Source: Sphingomonas sp.
GTDB lineage: Bacteria > Pseudomonadota > Alphaproteobacteria > Sphingomonadales > Sphingomonadaceae
Reading direction: 5' to 3'
Assembly: GCA_013822915.1 (NCBI GenBank)
Contig: PNLG01000291.1
Coordinates: forward strand, 1-26,101
Length of the DNA stretch: 26,101 bases
Shown here: positions 1-7,517 of the stretch, piece by piece
Numbering within the stretch: position 1 is the first letter of the stretch
How the letters are laid out: every line of letters begins with the position of its first letter
Made by a program: the position numbers and the translations under genes
The notes under the pieces: model-generated
What the model was told of the DNA's origin: nothing
Database searches by the model: none
What the model saw: only the letters and a program-made list of their open reading frames with translations

Positions 1-6
1 AAATAG

Positions 7-36
7 AAACGGGCCGGCTCATCGCCGGCCCGTTTT
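7..36 (-). terminator. Intrinsic terminator of the small minus-strand gene
   Basis: A perfect 12-bp stem (7-18 pairs with 24-35) encloses a 5-nt loop. It lies 10 nt beyond the stop codon of the minus-strand gene that ends at 47. Read on the minus strand the stem ends in a short run of T (TTTCTATTT); read on the plus strand it ends in TTTT. It could therefore stop transcription from either side. Its position right after a minus-strand stop supports use by that gene. Confidence 0.75.
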
Positions 37-46
37 GCGTTGGTGG

Positions 47-412
47 CTACCACCACGAAGAGTAGTAGACGATCAGCCCGTCGGCCATGGCCTCGCGGGC
101 CTTGGCGATGAAGCGTAGGTCGTCCTCGACTTCGGAGCCGTCGCTCTCGCCGAAGAAGAAGCCTGATGTCGGCGGCAGGTTTCCGACCCGGATGTCAGCT
201 TCGAGCCGATCAAGGTTTTCGGCTGTGAGCAGGAGATTGACGCAGTTGAAAGATGCTCCCTCGCCGCCTTTCTCGCGGTAGAGGCGTTCCATCCATCCGT
301 GCAGGTTTGGATGCTTGCGCCAGTAGTGCAGCTCGCCGTAGTGCTCGACTTCGAAGTCGACCGGCGATGCCGGAGCGGCATCAATCGTGTGAGCGAACAT
401 ATCCAGTCCCAT
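47..412 (-). CDS. Conserved hypothetical protein of plasmid/ICE accessory regions (121 aa)
   Basis: This 121-residue protein begins MGLDMFAHT and ends in YYSSWW. It contains a LHYWRKHPNLHGWM block and a GFFFG segment. From memory, close relatives are common in sphingomonad and other alphaproteobacterial plasmids and islands and are often mislabelled phosphoglycerate kinase; nothing here resembles that enzyme (no nucleotide-binding motif, far too short). No function is assigned. The start at 412 is chosen over an upstream ATG at 475 because an AGGAAAG ribosome site lies just before it and the family begins MGLDM. There is no signal peptide or membrane segment. The downstream neighbour is an intrinsic terminator at 7-36; upstream lies a leader shared with a short plus-strand reading frame at 605. 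Confidence 0.72.
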   Translation of the reverse strand: MGLDMFAHTIDAAPASPVDFEVEHYGELHYWRKHPNLHGWMERLYREKGGEGASFNCVNLLLTAENLDRLEADIRVGNLPPTSGFFFGESDGSEVEDDLRFIAKAREAMADGLIVYYSSWW

Positions 413-420
413 TTTTCTTT

Positions 421-595
421 CCTTTCGTTCGTTGTTGATCGTCCCGAAGGACGCGGACGAAAGGCCGGGCGGCATGGGCTGAAGGCGTCATGGTCAACAC
501 GGCTCGCCCCTGGCGGGGTGGTGCGGGCAGACCATTGACGGCAAAGCGCCGTCCGGCAGGACAGCGGATCTCCGAGGGTCAATACGAACGAAAGG
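421..595. repeat. 12-bp inverted repeat marking two diverging leaders
   Basis: CCTTTCGTTCGT at 421-432 and ACGAACGAAAGG at 584-595 are perfect inverted copies 151 bp apart. Each copy ends 8-9 nt upstream of an ATG pointing outward: 412 on the minus strand and 605 on the plus strand. Each copy supplies the purine-rich part of the ribosome site. The 151 bp between them contain a small GACGGC/GCCGTC hairpin near 537-552 but no recognisable gene or promoter. The repeat probably marks the shared leader of two diverging plasmid genes, one of which has been lost. Confidence 0.45.
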
Positions 596-604
596 GTGAG
601 GACG

Positions 605-628
605 ATGAAAGCCGAGCCACCGTACTGA
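605..628 (+). pseudogene. Seven-codon reading frame behind a strong ribosome site, probably a broken gene start
   Basis: ATG at 605 follows AGGGTGAGG with ideal spacing, but the frame reads only MKAEPPY before a TGA at 626-628. Immediately downstream, IS91-transposase-like sequence begins near 642. The same ACGAACGAAAGG leader precedes the intact gene on the opposite strand. The simplest reading is that this is the start of a former gene whose body was replaced by the transposon remnant. A functional leader peptide is possible, but nothing else supports it. Confidence 0.3.
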
Positions 629-641
629 GCCCGGCGGTCGA

Positions 642-1493
642 TCATTGGAGAGCTGGCGCAACCGCACGATGACCGACCTGCTTCCAGTGCCGCGTCACCA
701 TGCGGCGGCTGGATCGGCCCAACGTCATCTACGACATCCTGCTCAAGGGGAGCGCCGAGGCGACGATCACCATCGCTGCCGTTTAGTGCCGGGCGGCGGG
801 CTGTCGCCGGATGGCACGCGATGGATCGCTTGCCGTGGGAACTTCTTCCTGCCGGTGCGGGTGCCCTCCCGCCTGTTTCGGCGCCTCGTTATCGTGATGC
901 TGATGACAAATCACAACGCCGGCAAGCTCCGCTTCTTCGGCGCGCATGCCGCACTTGCCGAAGCCGCAGCTTCGCCGCGTTCCTTAGCCCCCTCCAGCGC
1001 AGCGAGCGGGTGGTCTATGCCAAGCCACCGTTCGGCGGGCCCGAGGCCGTGCTCGCATATCTGTCGCGCTACACGCAGCGCTTCGCTCGAACCCGCGCCT
1101 GGTCGCCGCCGACGCGGCAATGGTCACGTTCAAATACAAGGACTACCGCGCCGATGGCCTCGCGCGCTTCAAGGTCATGACGCTCGACACGGGTGAGTTC
1201 ATCCGCCGGTTCTGATCCACGTCCTGCCCAAGGGCTTCCAACGCATCCGCCACTACGGACGTCTCGCCAACGGCCAACGTGCAGACAACATCGCCGGGGC
1301 CCGCGAGTTGCTCGCGGTGCCGCCGCCGATTGCCGACCCCGCGCCCGGCGACATCGACGGTCATGCTCAACGGCTTCACCCACGCCCCTGCCCGTGCTGC
1401 GGTGGCCGGATGCTCATCATCAAGGTCTTTGCACGGGGATGAGAGCCGCGCCACCGGCCGACGCCCGCCGCGATCCGGATCGACACGTCATGA
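642..1493 (+). pseudogene. Degenerate IS91-family transposase
   Basis: Pieces of an IS91-type (Y2, HUH single-strand) transposase follow one another in the right order but in different frames. They are GESWRN near 644, DLLPVPRHH near 674, NVIYDILLKGSAEATITIAA at 721-783, VPGGGLSPDGTRWIACR from 787, FRRL near 880, VVYAKPPFGGPEAVLAYLSRYT at 1011-1075, VTFKYKDYRADGLARFKVMT near 1122, LIHVLPKGFQRIRHYG near 1214 and PCPCCGGRMLII near 1387. The frame runs out at the TGA at 1491-1493. There is an in-frame stop at 784-786 and a deletion of about 30 residues where the family carries its HUH-containing stretch. Most of the N-terminal zinc-binding region is also missing. It cannot make an active transposase. 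It marks the left boundary of the cobalamin cluster. Confidence 0.82.
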
Positions 1494-1894
1494 ACGAGAG
1501 CATCCTCGCCTCCGACTGTACCGATCATCCCTGCCGAGCCGCCGCCGGTCGTAACTGGCACCGTCACCGATGGTCGGAAATGCGCGCCGATCTTTTGCGG
1601 CGATCACCAGCACCTGCGCCAACTGCAAATCCCGGAGAGATTGCGGCACCGCGGCAGGCAAACTCCCGCGACTTCGTGCCTGGGCGCTTCTCCGACGTCG
1701 GCGAGGCACGCGGCAGCGCCATTATGCCACCTCCGAGAAAGCTGCACCGAAGCAGCAGTCGGATCTGAACCTGAACGAGACCTCCGTAGTTCGGATAACG
1801 CGGGAGAATGGGACATTACGTGGAGGAACTGATGAAGCCGCTGTTGGCAACGGGTGCCTGTTCCGAAGATGCAGCTGGCTCTGACCGACCTCTC
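1494..1894. other. Gene-free stretch between the IS91 remnant and cobS
   Basis: No reading frame here has a believable ribosome site, family motif or coding character; all frames of moderate length look like chance frames in GC-rich DNA. The first part may be the tail of the IS91 element beyond its transposase gene, but I could not recognise its terminal oriIS or terIS sequence. Nothing else is visible. Confidence 0.5.
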
Positions 1895-1914
1895 GACACA
1901 TTTTTTAATGCGTC
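1895..1914 (-). terminator. Weak hairpin downstream of cobS
   Basis: On the minus strand, 8 nt after the cobS stop, GACGCATT and AATGTGTC can form an 8-bp stem (one G-U pair) with an AAAA loop. No T run follows on the minus strand, so it may act as a 3' end-stabilising hairpin rather than a classical terminator. Confidence 0.3.
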
Positions 1915-1922
1915 TCTTGGGG

Positions 1923-2702
1923 TCAGTTTGTGAGCCTTTGCAGCGCGATCCAGGCGCACAGTTCCGCAACCTGTTGTATGGCGCCAAGCACGTCGCCGGT
2001 TTGCCCACCGATCTGGCGCATCGCCAGCCGCGCCATCAGCCACAAAATGATAATTTCCAGAATGACGAGCCCCAGAGTCGCCTGGGGCCCAAGCAACAGC
2101 GCAACGGCGACGATTCCGATCGCGAGTGCAACGGCCGCTCGTACGAATGTTCCGCCGCCGGCATCATGACCCAGACCGTCACTGCGGGCGGCGGGAAGCA
2201 ACAGTAGGATCGTCGGCAGGCCGGCCCGACTCGCGATCGCGATGGCCACAACCGCTGATGTTGTAAGATGCAGGTCCTGGACCGCAAGCGCGGCCATGGC
2301 CGACCAGCGCAGCCCGAGTGCCAGCAGCAATGCCAGCGTGCCAAAGGTACCAATCCGGCTATCGCGCATGATCTCCAACTTGTGGTCGCGATCGCGTCCG
2401 CCGCTAAAACCATCGGCGGTATCGGCGAGACCATCCTCGTGCAGCCCGCCCGTTGCTACGACACCGGCTGCCAGCGCAAGCCCAGTCGCGATGGCCGGCG
2501 TTAGCCCAAGCCACACTGCGGTCGAGAGTACCAACGCCATGCTGGCGCCGACGACAAGGCCGGCCAGCGGAAAGGCCCAGCTTGCAGCCGCCATGGCCGG
2601 CACCGGTTCGTTTATCCGGCCCGCTGGCAGTCGCGTCATCAGCATGATGGCCAGCTGTGCCTCCGCCAGTCGGGCGCACAGAACGTGCCGGATACTGATC
2701 AT
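1923..2702 (-). CDS. cobS: Adenosylcobinamide-GDP ribazoletransferase (cobalamin synthase)
   Basis: It joins adenosylcobinamide-GDP to alpha-ribazole (or its 5'-phosphate) to give adenosylcobalamin (phosphate), the last assembly step, in the inner membrane. The 259-residue protein is strongly hydrophobic with several membrane helices. It carries the family's acidic signature near residue 86, GGLHEDGLADTADGF followed by SGG, then RDRDHKLEIMRDSRIGTFG. Length is normal for CobS (CobV in P. denitrificans naming). Its ATG overlaps the cobT stop by 4 nt (ATGA), so the two are probably translationally coupled in a cobU-cobT-cobS operon. This is not the cobaltochelatase subunit that shares the name CobS in P. 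denitrificans. Confidence 0.95.
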   Translation of the reverse strand: MISIRHVLCARLAEAQLAIMLMTRLPAGRINEPVPAMAAASWAFPLAGLVVGASMALVLSTAVWLGLTPAIATGLALAAGVVATGGLHEDGLADTADGFSGGRDRDHKLEIMRDSRIGTFGTLALLLALGLRWSAMAALAVQDLHLTTSAVVAIAIASRAGLPTILLLLPAARSDGLGHDAGGGTFVRAAVALAIGIVAVALLLGPQATLGLVILEIIILWLMARLAMRQIGGQTGDVLGAIQQVAELCAWIALQRLTN

Positions 2703-3730
2703 GTGGTTGCAACCCCCGCCTCGGCAAAGGTTGCCATTCCATTGTGACAGGCGAGCGCCGCGCGAACGATGCTCAGCGCCAACGCGGCACCCGAGCCCTC
2801 ACCCAGCCGCATGTCGAGGTCCAGGATCGGGCGCTTGCGCAGAACAGAAAGCAGACGGCGGTGACCGGGTTCCCTGCTGGCGTGGCCGACGAGGCAATGG
2901 TCAAGGAGGCGATCGTCAACGGCATGCAATACGGCCGCTGCCGCGGTGCAGATAAACCCGTCCAGGATCACGGGAATTCGGGCCGTGCGCGCTGCCAGGA
3001 TTGCACCACAGAGCGCGGCCTGCTCGCGGCCGCCAAGCGCAGTAAGCATCGCCACCGCGTCGAGCCCGCGATGTCGCGCCAATCCCTTCTCGATGGCTGC
3101 AAGTTTGCGCGCAATGCCATCTGCATCCGACCCGGTCCCGGGGCCGACCCAACCGGCAACCGGGCCGCCAAACAATGCAGCACAAAGTGCCGCTGCAACG
3201 GTGGAGTTACCGATCCCCATTTCGCCGAGGATCAGAATATCGGCTTCCATGTCGACAGCCGCAGCACCTCGATTGAGCGCCTCCAGGCATTCGGCATCCG
3301 ACATCGCCGGTTGTTCGGTGAAGTCGGCGGTCGGGCAGTCGAGGTCAAGCGGAATGACCGACAGATCAGCCCCCGAGATGCTGCACAGCTGATTGATGGC
3401 CGCGCCGCCGGCCTCAAAAGTCGCCACCATTTGCGCGGTAGCGGCCTGGGGATAAGGGTTGACGCCTTGCGCGCAGATCCCGTGGTTGCCGGCAAAGACC
3501 AGGGCTTGCGCGCGCACAATCTCGGGGCGTGGGGTGGCGCGCCAACCAGCCATGAACAAGGCAAGTTCTTCCAAGCGGCCGAGCGATCCCGGCGGCTTAA
3601 TCAAGCTATCCTGCCGTGCACGGGCGTCGGCTATGGCGCTCGGATCGGCGACAGGCAATCTGTCGGCCAGCGCGGCGATCGCGCGCAAGCCGCTCAGGGG
3701 GAACGGGTTAGGGAACAGACTGGCGGACAT
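2699..3730 (-). CDS. cobT: Nicotinate-nucleotide--dimethylbenzimidazole phosphoribosyltransferase
   Basis: It transfers phosphoribose from nicotinate mononucleotide to 5,6-dimethylbenzimidazole, giving alpha-ribazole 5'-phosphate for the lower ligand. The protein has 343 residues, the usual size. Visible family features include IKPPGSLGRLEELA near residue 43, VFAGNHGI near 78, the GEMGIGNST block near 168, and the C-terminal RLGEGSGAAL in which Glu311 matches the catalytic base of the Salmonella enzyme. Its start directly follows the cobU stop (TGAATG) and its end overlaps cobS by 4 nt. BluB, which makes its benzimidazole substrate, is encoded 3 kb away on the other strand. In P. denitrificans naming this is CobU. 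Confidence 0.95.
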   Translation of the reverse strand: MSASLFPNPFPLSGLRAIAALADRLPVADPSAIADARARQDSLIKPPGSLGRLEELALFMAGWRATPRPEIVRAQALVFAGNHGICAQGVNPYPQAATAQMVATFEAGGAAINQLCSISGADLSVIPLDLDCPTADFTEQPAMSDAECLEALNRGAAAVDMEADILILGEMGIGNSTVAAALCAALFGGPVAGWVGPGTGSDADGIARKLAAIEKGLARHRGLDAVAMLTALGGREQAALCGAILAARTARIPVILDGFICTAAAAVLHAVDDRLLDHCLVGHASREPGHRRLLSVLRKRPILDLDMRLGEGSGAALALSIVRAALACHNGMATFAEAGVATT

Positions 3731-4252
3731 TCACTTGACCTTCAAAGGCAGGCCCGCAACGGCGAAGATGACTTCATCCGCCACCGCGGCAACCCATTGG
3801 TTCAGCAATCCCGCGGCGTCGCGGAATTCTCGCGCCAACGAATTGTCTGGTACGACGCCGGCGCCCACTTCGTTCGTCACGATGATCACCGGATCGACCT
3901 GCACAGGCAGAGCCGCCACAAGGGCACGGCCGGCGATGCGCCAGTCGTGTCCGCCAAGCATTAGGTTCGTCAACCAAAGCGTCAGGCAGTCAACCAGCCG
4001 AGGCCCCCGACCGTCGGTCGCGACCAACGCTCCGGTGAGGTCAAGCGGCTCAGCGTGGGTGCTCCATGCCTGGCTACGCCGCGCCTCGTGCGCAGCTATT
4101 CGGGACGCCATCTCGGCATCGTGCGCTTCGGCCGTGGCGATATAGATCGCATTTGGATAGCTCGCACTGGGTGCCAGCCCTAGTGCTCGTGCCTCGGCGA
4201 TGGCGCTCTTTCCCGAACGGGCGCCGCCGGTGATCAGAATTGTCTTGCCCAT
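3731..4252 (-). CDS. cobU: Bifunctional adenosylcobinamide kinase / adenosylcobinamide-phosphate guanylyltransferase
   Basis: It phosphorylates adenosylcobinamide and then transfers GMP to it, producing the GDP-activated substrate of CobS. The 173-residue protein opens with a P-loop (GGARSGKS, residues 9-16). It has the SRIAAHEARR stretch, whose His55 corresponds to the guanylylated histidine of Salmonella CobU, and the LVDCLTLWLTNLM block. The frame is open for a further 160 codons upstream. The start at 4252 is chosen because it gives the family N-terminus (MGKTILITGGARSGKS) and is preceded by AGAGGGAC. It is the first gene of cobU-cobT-cobS and faces cobC across 61 bp. It is called CobP in P. 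denitrificans. Confidence 0.95.
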   Translation of the reverse strand: MGKTILITGGARSGKSAIAEARALGLAPSASYPNAIYIATAEAHDAEMASRIAAHEARRSQAWSTHAEPLDLTGALVATDGRGPRLVDCLTLWLTNLMLGGHDWRIAGRALVAALPVQVDPVIIVTNEVGAGVVPDNSLAREFRDAAGLLNQWVAAVADEVIFAVAGLPLKVK

Positions 4253-4313
4253 CGTCCCTCTTGTAAGTTGCGTGATCACAAAGCAGAAACGGCCAAACGG
4301 CGAAAGGATAAAG
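4253..4313. promoter_or_regulatory. Divergent promoter region between cobU and cobC
   Basis: These 61 bp must carry the start signals of two diverging operons. They contain a perfect 8-bp palindrome GTGATCAC at 4272-4279, which could be a regulator site, and the two ribosome sites. No convincing -35/-10 pair is visible. The space is far too short for a B12 riboswitch in either direction, so neither operon appears to have the riboswitch control used by the main operon. Confidence 0.35.
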
Positions 4314-4910
4314 GTGACTTTGGCGGATACGACAACAGAGTTGCTTCTCATCCGGCACGCGCCCGCGCTCAACGGCGGGCGACTGGCCGGACGTCGCGAT
4401 GTGGCGGCCGACTGTTCCGATAGGCCGACCTTTGTCGGGCTGCAGGCAGCCATCGGACCCGTGCAGCACAGAATAGTCAGCCCGGCGCTTCGTTGCATGC
4501 AAACCGCTGCCGCCCTATGGCCCGGCACGCCTGTACCGGAAACCGACGTGCGCTTATGGGAGCAGGATTTCGGGGACTGGGAAGGCGTTGCGCTTGCCGC
4601 GATGCCCGATCTCGGTCCTTTGGCTCCCGAAGCGTTGGCGGCACACCGCCCACCAAACGGCGAAAGTTTTGTCGACCTATGCTCACGCTCCCGCCCAGCG
4701 TTCCAGGAACTGGCCACGCGCGGCGGCCGCATCGCGGTTGTCGCCCACGCCGGGACGGTGCGCGCGGCGTTGGCAATGGTGCAGCAGTCCCCAGGCGCCG
4801 CACTGGCCTTTCAGATTGCGCCATTGTCGCTCACCCTCATCACGACGCCGGACGGCGTTGGCTGGTCGATCGGCCGAGTGAACTGGACTGCATCGGGTGC
4901 CGACCGATGA
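4314..4910 (+). CDS. cobC: Histidine phosphatase family protein, probable alpha-ribazole phosphatase (CobC-like)
   Basis: It probably removes phosphate from alpha-ribazole 5'-phosphate or from adenosylcobalamin 5'-phosphate. The 198-residue protein has the histidine-phosphatase start LLLIRHA (His15 as nucleophile), SPALRCMQTA near residue 59, and AHAGTVRAAL for the second catalytic histidine. The frame extends upstream to 4200, but a GTG at 4314 behind AAAGGATAAAG is chosen because it clears the cobU start and leaves a normal N-terminus; a TTG at 4320 is a less likely option. Its stop overlaps the cbiB start (ATGA). The family is broad, so the substrate is inferred from its place beside cobU and cbiB. 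It is not the P. denitrificans CobC, which is the decarboxylase at 5859. Confidence 0.8.
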   Translation: MTLADTTTELLLIRHAPALNGGRLAGRRDVAADCSDRPTFVGLQAAIGPVQHRIVSPALRCMQTAAALWPGTPVPETDVRLWEQDFGDWEGVALAAMPDLGPLAPEALAAHRPPNGESFVDLCSRSRPAFQELATRGGRIAVVAHAGTVRAALAMVQQSPGAALAFQIAPLSLTLITTPDGVGWSIGRVNWTASGADR

Positions 4911-5848
4911 GGATGGCCGTGGCGATGTTGGTGGCGTTGACGATCGATGCCGTAATAGGATGGCCGCAAGCGCTCTATGCCCGGATTGGGCACCCGGTCA
5001 CTTGGATCGGTGCGATCATCGCCGCGTTGGATCGGCATATCAATCGCGAGGCGTCGTCCGACCTCGTGCGGCGGTTCGCTGGTATCCTCGCAACATTGTG
5101 TGTGATCGGGCTCGCCATTGGTGTGGGAGTCGGCCTCACCGCGCTGTTGCCGAGGGGATGGATTGGGATCGTTTTGACCGGATTGCTGGCTTGGCCGCTC
5201 GTTGCGGTGCGATCGATGCATAACCACGTCGACGCGGTGGCGCGCCCACTCATTGCCGGTGATTTGACGGCTGCCCGGCTGGCAGTCTCGATGATCGTCG
5301 GACGCGATCCGGACCGGCTGGATGAGGCGGGCGTCGCACGGGCGGCTTTGGAAAGCCTAGCTGAGAACACTTCAGACGGTATCGTGGCGCCTTTGGTTTG
5401 GGGTGCGCTTTTTGGCTTGCCCGGAATTGTCGGCTACAAGGCGATCAACACACTCGACTCCATGATCGGCCATCGCACCGTCAGGCACGAGGCATTCGGC
5501 TGGGCTTCCGCCCGGATCGACGATCTGGCGAACCTCATTCCTGCGCGCCTCACAGGACTAGTGTTCGCACTGGCTTCAGACCGCCCTCGGCTGGCGATCT
5601 CAACCATGTTGCGGGACGCGCATCAGCACCGTTCACCCAACGCGGGCTGGCCGGAGGCAGCCATGGCGGGTGCGCTCGGCGTGCGCCTGTCGGGGCCGCG
5701 CGCCTACGGCGACAAGGTTTCGGCGGAGCCTTGGTTGAACGGCGCGGCGCCGGACCCTGTTGCTCGCGATATCGCGCGAGGGCTTGCGATCTACCGGCGC
5801 GCGATGGTCGCAATTGCGATTGTGCTGCTGCTATTGGCGATCGTGTAG
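4907..5848 (+). CDS. cbiB: Adenosylcobinamide-phosphate synthase (CbiB/CobD)
   Basis: It attaches (R)-1-amino-2-propanol O-2-phosphate to adenosylcobyric acid at the propionate side chain on ring D. The 313-residue protein is a multi-spanning inner-membrane protein. It shows the family pattern: a hydrophobic N-terminus with DAVIGWPQALYARIGHPVTW (residues 13-32), SMIVGRDPDRLDE near 127, then ENTSDGIVAPLVWGALFG and NTLDSMIGHR. The start at 4907 overlaps the upstream stop (ATGA) and gives the expected N-terminus; longer readings upstream run through cobC in another frame. cobD, which makes its aminopropanol phosphate partner, follows after 10 nt. In P. denitrificans naming it is CobD. Confidence 0.94.
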   Translation: MRMAVAMLVALTIDAVIGWPQALYARIGHPVTWIGAIIAALDRHINREASSDLVRRFAGILATLCVIGLAIGVGVGLTALLPRGWIGIVLTGLLAWPLVAVRSMHNHVDAVARPLIAGDLTAARLAVSMIVGRDPDRLDEAGVARAALESLAENTSDGIVAPLVWGALFGLPGIVGYKAINTLDSMIGHRTVRHEAFGWASARIDDLANLIPARLTGLVFALASDRPRLAISTMLRDAHQHRSPNAGWPEAAMAGALGVRLSGPRAYGDKVSAEPWLNGAAPDPVARDIARGLAIYRRAMVAIAIVLLLLAIV

Positions 5849-5858
5849 GGGCACCGGC

Positions 5859-6866
5859 ATGGATAATCAGTCTCGCGACAATCGCGTCCGCGACCATGGT
5901 GGCAACATCGACATGGCAATGGCCCGGTACGGCGGGATAGCGTCCGATTGGATCGACCTGTCGACGGGGATCAATCGCGTGGCCTACCCGATCCCTGCGT
6001 TGCCGCCGGAAGCCTGGACCACGCTCCCGACCCGCGCCGCACAAGCGCTTTTGTTGCAGGCTGCTCGTGCCGCCTATCGAACGGATGCGTCGATCGTAGC
6101 GGTCGCGGGAGCACAAGCGGCGATCCAGATGCTGCCGCGGCTCGGCCGTCCTGGGCGCGCCCGCGTCCTGGCTCCCACCTATAACGAGCACGCTGCTGGT
6201 CTGCGCTCAGCCGGTTGGACCGTTAATGAGGTCGGCAGCCTCGCCGCGCTCGAAGGTGCCGATCTCGCGGTGGTGGTGAACCCCAACAACCCCGACGGCC
6301 AAGCCCATGCGCCGACGGCCATCATGCAGTTGGCCGGAAAGGTTGGCTGGCTGGTGGTCGATGAAAGTTTTGCCGACCCGATACCTTCGCTTTCAATTGC
6401 ACCGATGGTCGGGCAGCCAGGGTTGTTCGTGCTGCGCTCATTCGGCAAGTTTTATGGCCTCGCCGGCTTGCGGCTCGGTTTCGTGCTGGGATCGCCTGGC
6501 GAGATTGCGAAGCTGGCTGAAATGGCCGGACCCTGGCCGGTCGCGGGTCCGGCGCTCGCCGTGGGGACAATGGCTCTCTCCGACCGAGCATGGGCCGAAG
6601 CGACGGTGGCGCGACTGGCGTCAGAGACCCGCGAGATCGACGCGATCGCGGCAACGGCTGGCTGGCAGCTGGTTGGCGGCACCGCACTGTTCCGGCTCTA
6701 TGACACGCCGGATGCCAGCTCGGCGCAGAAGACGCTCGCACGCGGCCGGATCTGGTCTCGCATATTTCCAAAACCGTTGCCGCAATCGGGTCGTTGGCTT
6801 CGCCTGGGCTTGCCGGGGACAGCCACCGAGTGGAACCGACTGGCCCGTGCGCTGGAAGGGCAATGA
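5859..6866 (+). CDS. cobD: Threonine-phosphate decarboxylase (PLP-dependent, CobD/CobC)
   Basis: It decarboxylates L-threonine O-3-phosphate to (R)-1-amino-2-propanol O-2-phosphate, the substrate of CbiB. The 335-residue protein is a fold-type I PLP enzyme of the histidinol-phosphate aminotransferase group. It has HGGNID near residue 13, DLSTGINR near 33, NPNNPDG at 141-147, and SFGKFYGLAGLRLGF with Lys197 as the likely PLP lysine. The ATG at 5859 follows TAGGGG and lies 10 nt after the cbiB stop; the frame is open further upstream but only inside cbiB. The kinase that would make threonine phosphate (PduX or BluE) is not in this window. In P. denitrificans naming it is CobC, so the symbol depends on the scheme. 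Confidence 0.93.
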   Translation: MDNQSRDNRVRDHGGNIDMAMARYGGIASDWIDLSTGINRVAYPIPALPPEAWTTLPTRAAQALLLQAARAAYRTDASIVAVAGAQAAIQMLPRLGRPGRARVLAPTYNEHAAGLRSAGWTVNEVGSLAALEGADLAVVVNPNNPDGQAHAPTAIMQLAGKVGWLVVDESFADPIPSLSIAPMVGQPGLFVLRSFGKFYGLAGLRLGFVLGSPGEIAKLAEMAGPWPVAGPALAVGTMALSDRAWAEATVARLASETREIDAIAATAGWQLVGGTALFRLYDTPDASSAQKTLARGRIWSRIFPKPLPQSGRWLRLGLPGTATEWNRLARALEGQ

Positions 6867-6867
6867 C

Positions 6868-7491
6868 ATGCATTTTGACGCGACTGATGCGGCGGCGCTG
6901 CTTCGAATTCTGCGCTGGCGGCGCGATGTCCGCCATTTCCGGCCGGATCCGGTGGATGACGGGGTGCTCGAGCGCTTGCGCCAGGCGATGGACTTTGCCC
7001 CTTCGGTCGGGAATGCGCGGCCCTGGCGGGTGCTGCGGGTAACGGACCAGGCCTTGCGCGCAGCGGTTCGCGCTGACTTCCAGCGTTGCAACAGCCAAGC
7101 GGCAGCCGACTATGCGGCCAACAAGCAAGCGGACTACGTAGAGCTGAAGCTGGCTGGCCTCGACATCGCACCTGTGCAGCTGGCGATCTTCACGGTGGCC
7201 GATCCGGCCGAGGGTCACGGTCTCGGCCGCCAAACGCTGCCCGACACGCTGCGGCAATCGACAGCCATGGCCATCCATACGCTCTGGCTGGCGGCGCGTG
7301 TCGAGAACATCGGCCTCGGCATCGTCTCGATCCTGGACCCAAAGGTTATGGAGCAACTGTTTGAGGTGCCCCAAGGCTGGGTATTTTCAGCCTTTCTGTG
7401 CCTCGGTCATGCCGCAGCTACCGATGACACGCCGCTGCTGCATCGCCTGGGGTGGCAGGAAAACGCGGCCACGCAGTGGGAAGAGCGATAA
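6868..7491 (+). CDS. bluB: 5,6-dimethylbenzimidazole synthase
   Basis: It breaks down reduced FMN with oxygen to make 5,6-dimethylbenzimidazole, the lower ligand; this is the aerobic route. The 207-residue protein is a flavin-destructase relative of nitroreductases. It has RWRRDVRHF (Asp20), the FAPSVGNARPWR block at 43-54, and GLGIVSILDP (Ser154); these match the conserved Asp and Ser reported as important in Sinorhizobium meliloti BluB. The ATG at 6868 is 1 nt past the cobD stop with GGAAGGG upstream. A longer frame from 6307 is rejected because it runs through cobD. Its presence indicates that the host makes true cobalamin rather than depending on imported benzimidazole. Confidence 0.94.
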   Translation: MHFDATDAAALLRILRWRRDVRHFRPDPVDDGVLERLRQAMDFAPSVGNARPWRVLRVTDQALRAAVRADFQRCNSQAAADYAANKQADYVELKLAGLDIAPVQLAIFTVADPAEGHGLGRQTLPDTLRQSTAMAIHTLWLAARVENIGLGIVSILDPKVMEQLFEVPQGWVFSAFLCLGHAAATDDTPLLHRLGWQENAATQWEER

Positions 7492-7517
7492 GGGCTGGGC
7501 CAGCTTCACGCGGCCAA

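Noticed and set aside
1494..1922. Several overlapping frames of 60-190 codons between the IS91 remnant and cobS
   Set aside because: None has motifs, a ribosome site or consistent coding character; they overlap each other on both strands.
2744..3964. A 406-codon open frame on the plus strand opposite cobT and cobU
   Set aside because: It is antisense to two genes with full family motifs and has no ribosome site or recognisable domain.
7492..7517. A terminator in the 26-bp convergent gap between bluB and cobQ
   Set aside because: No inverted repeat with a T run could be found there.
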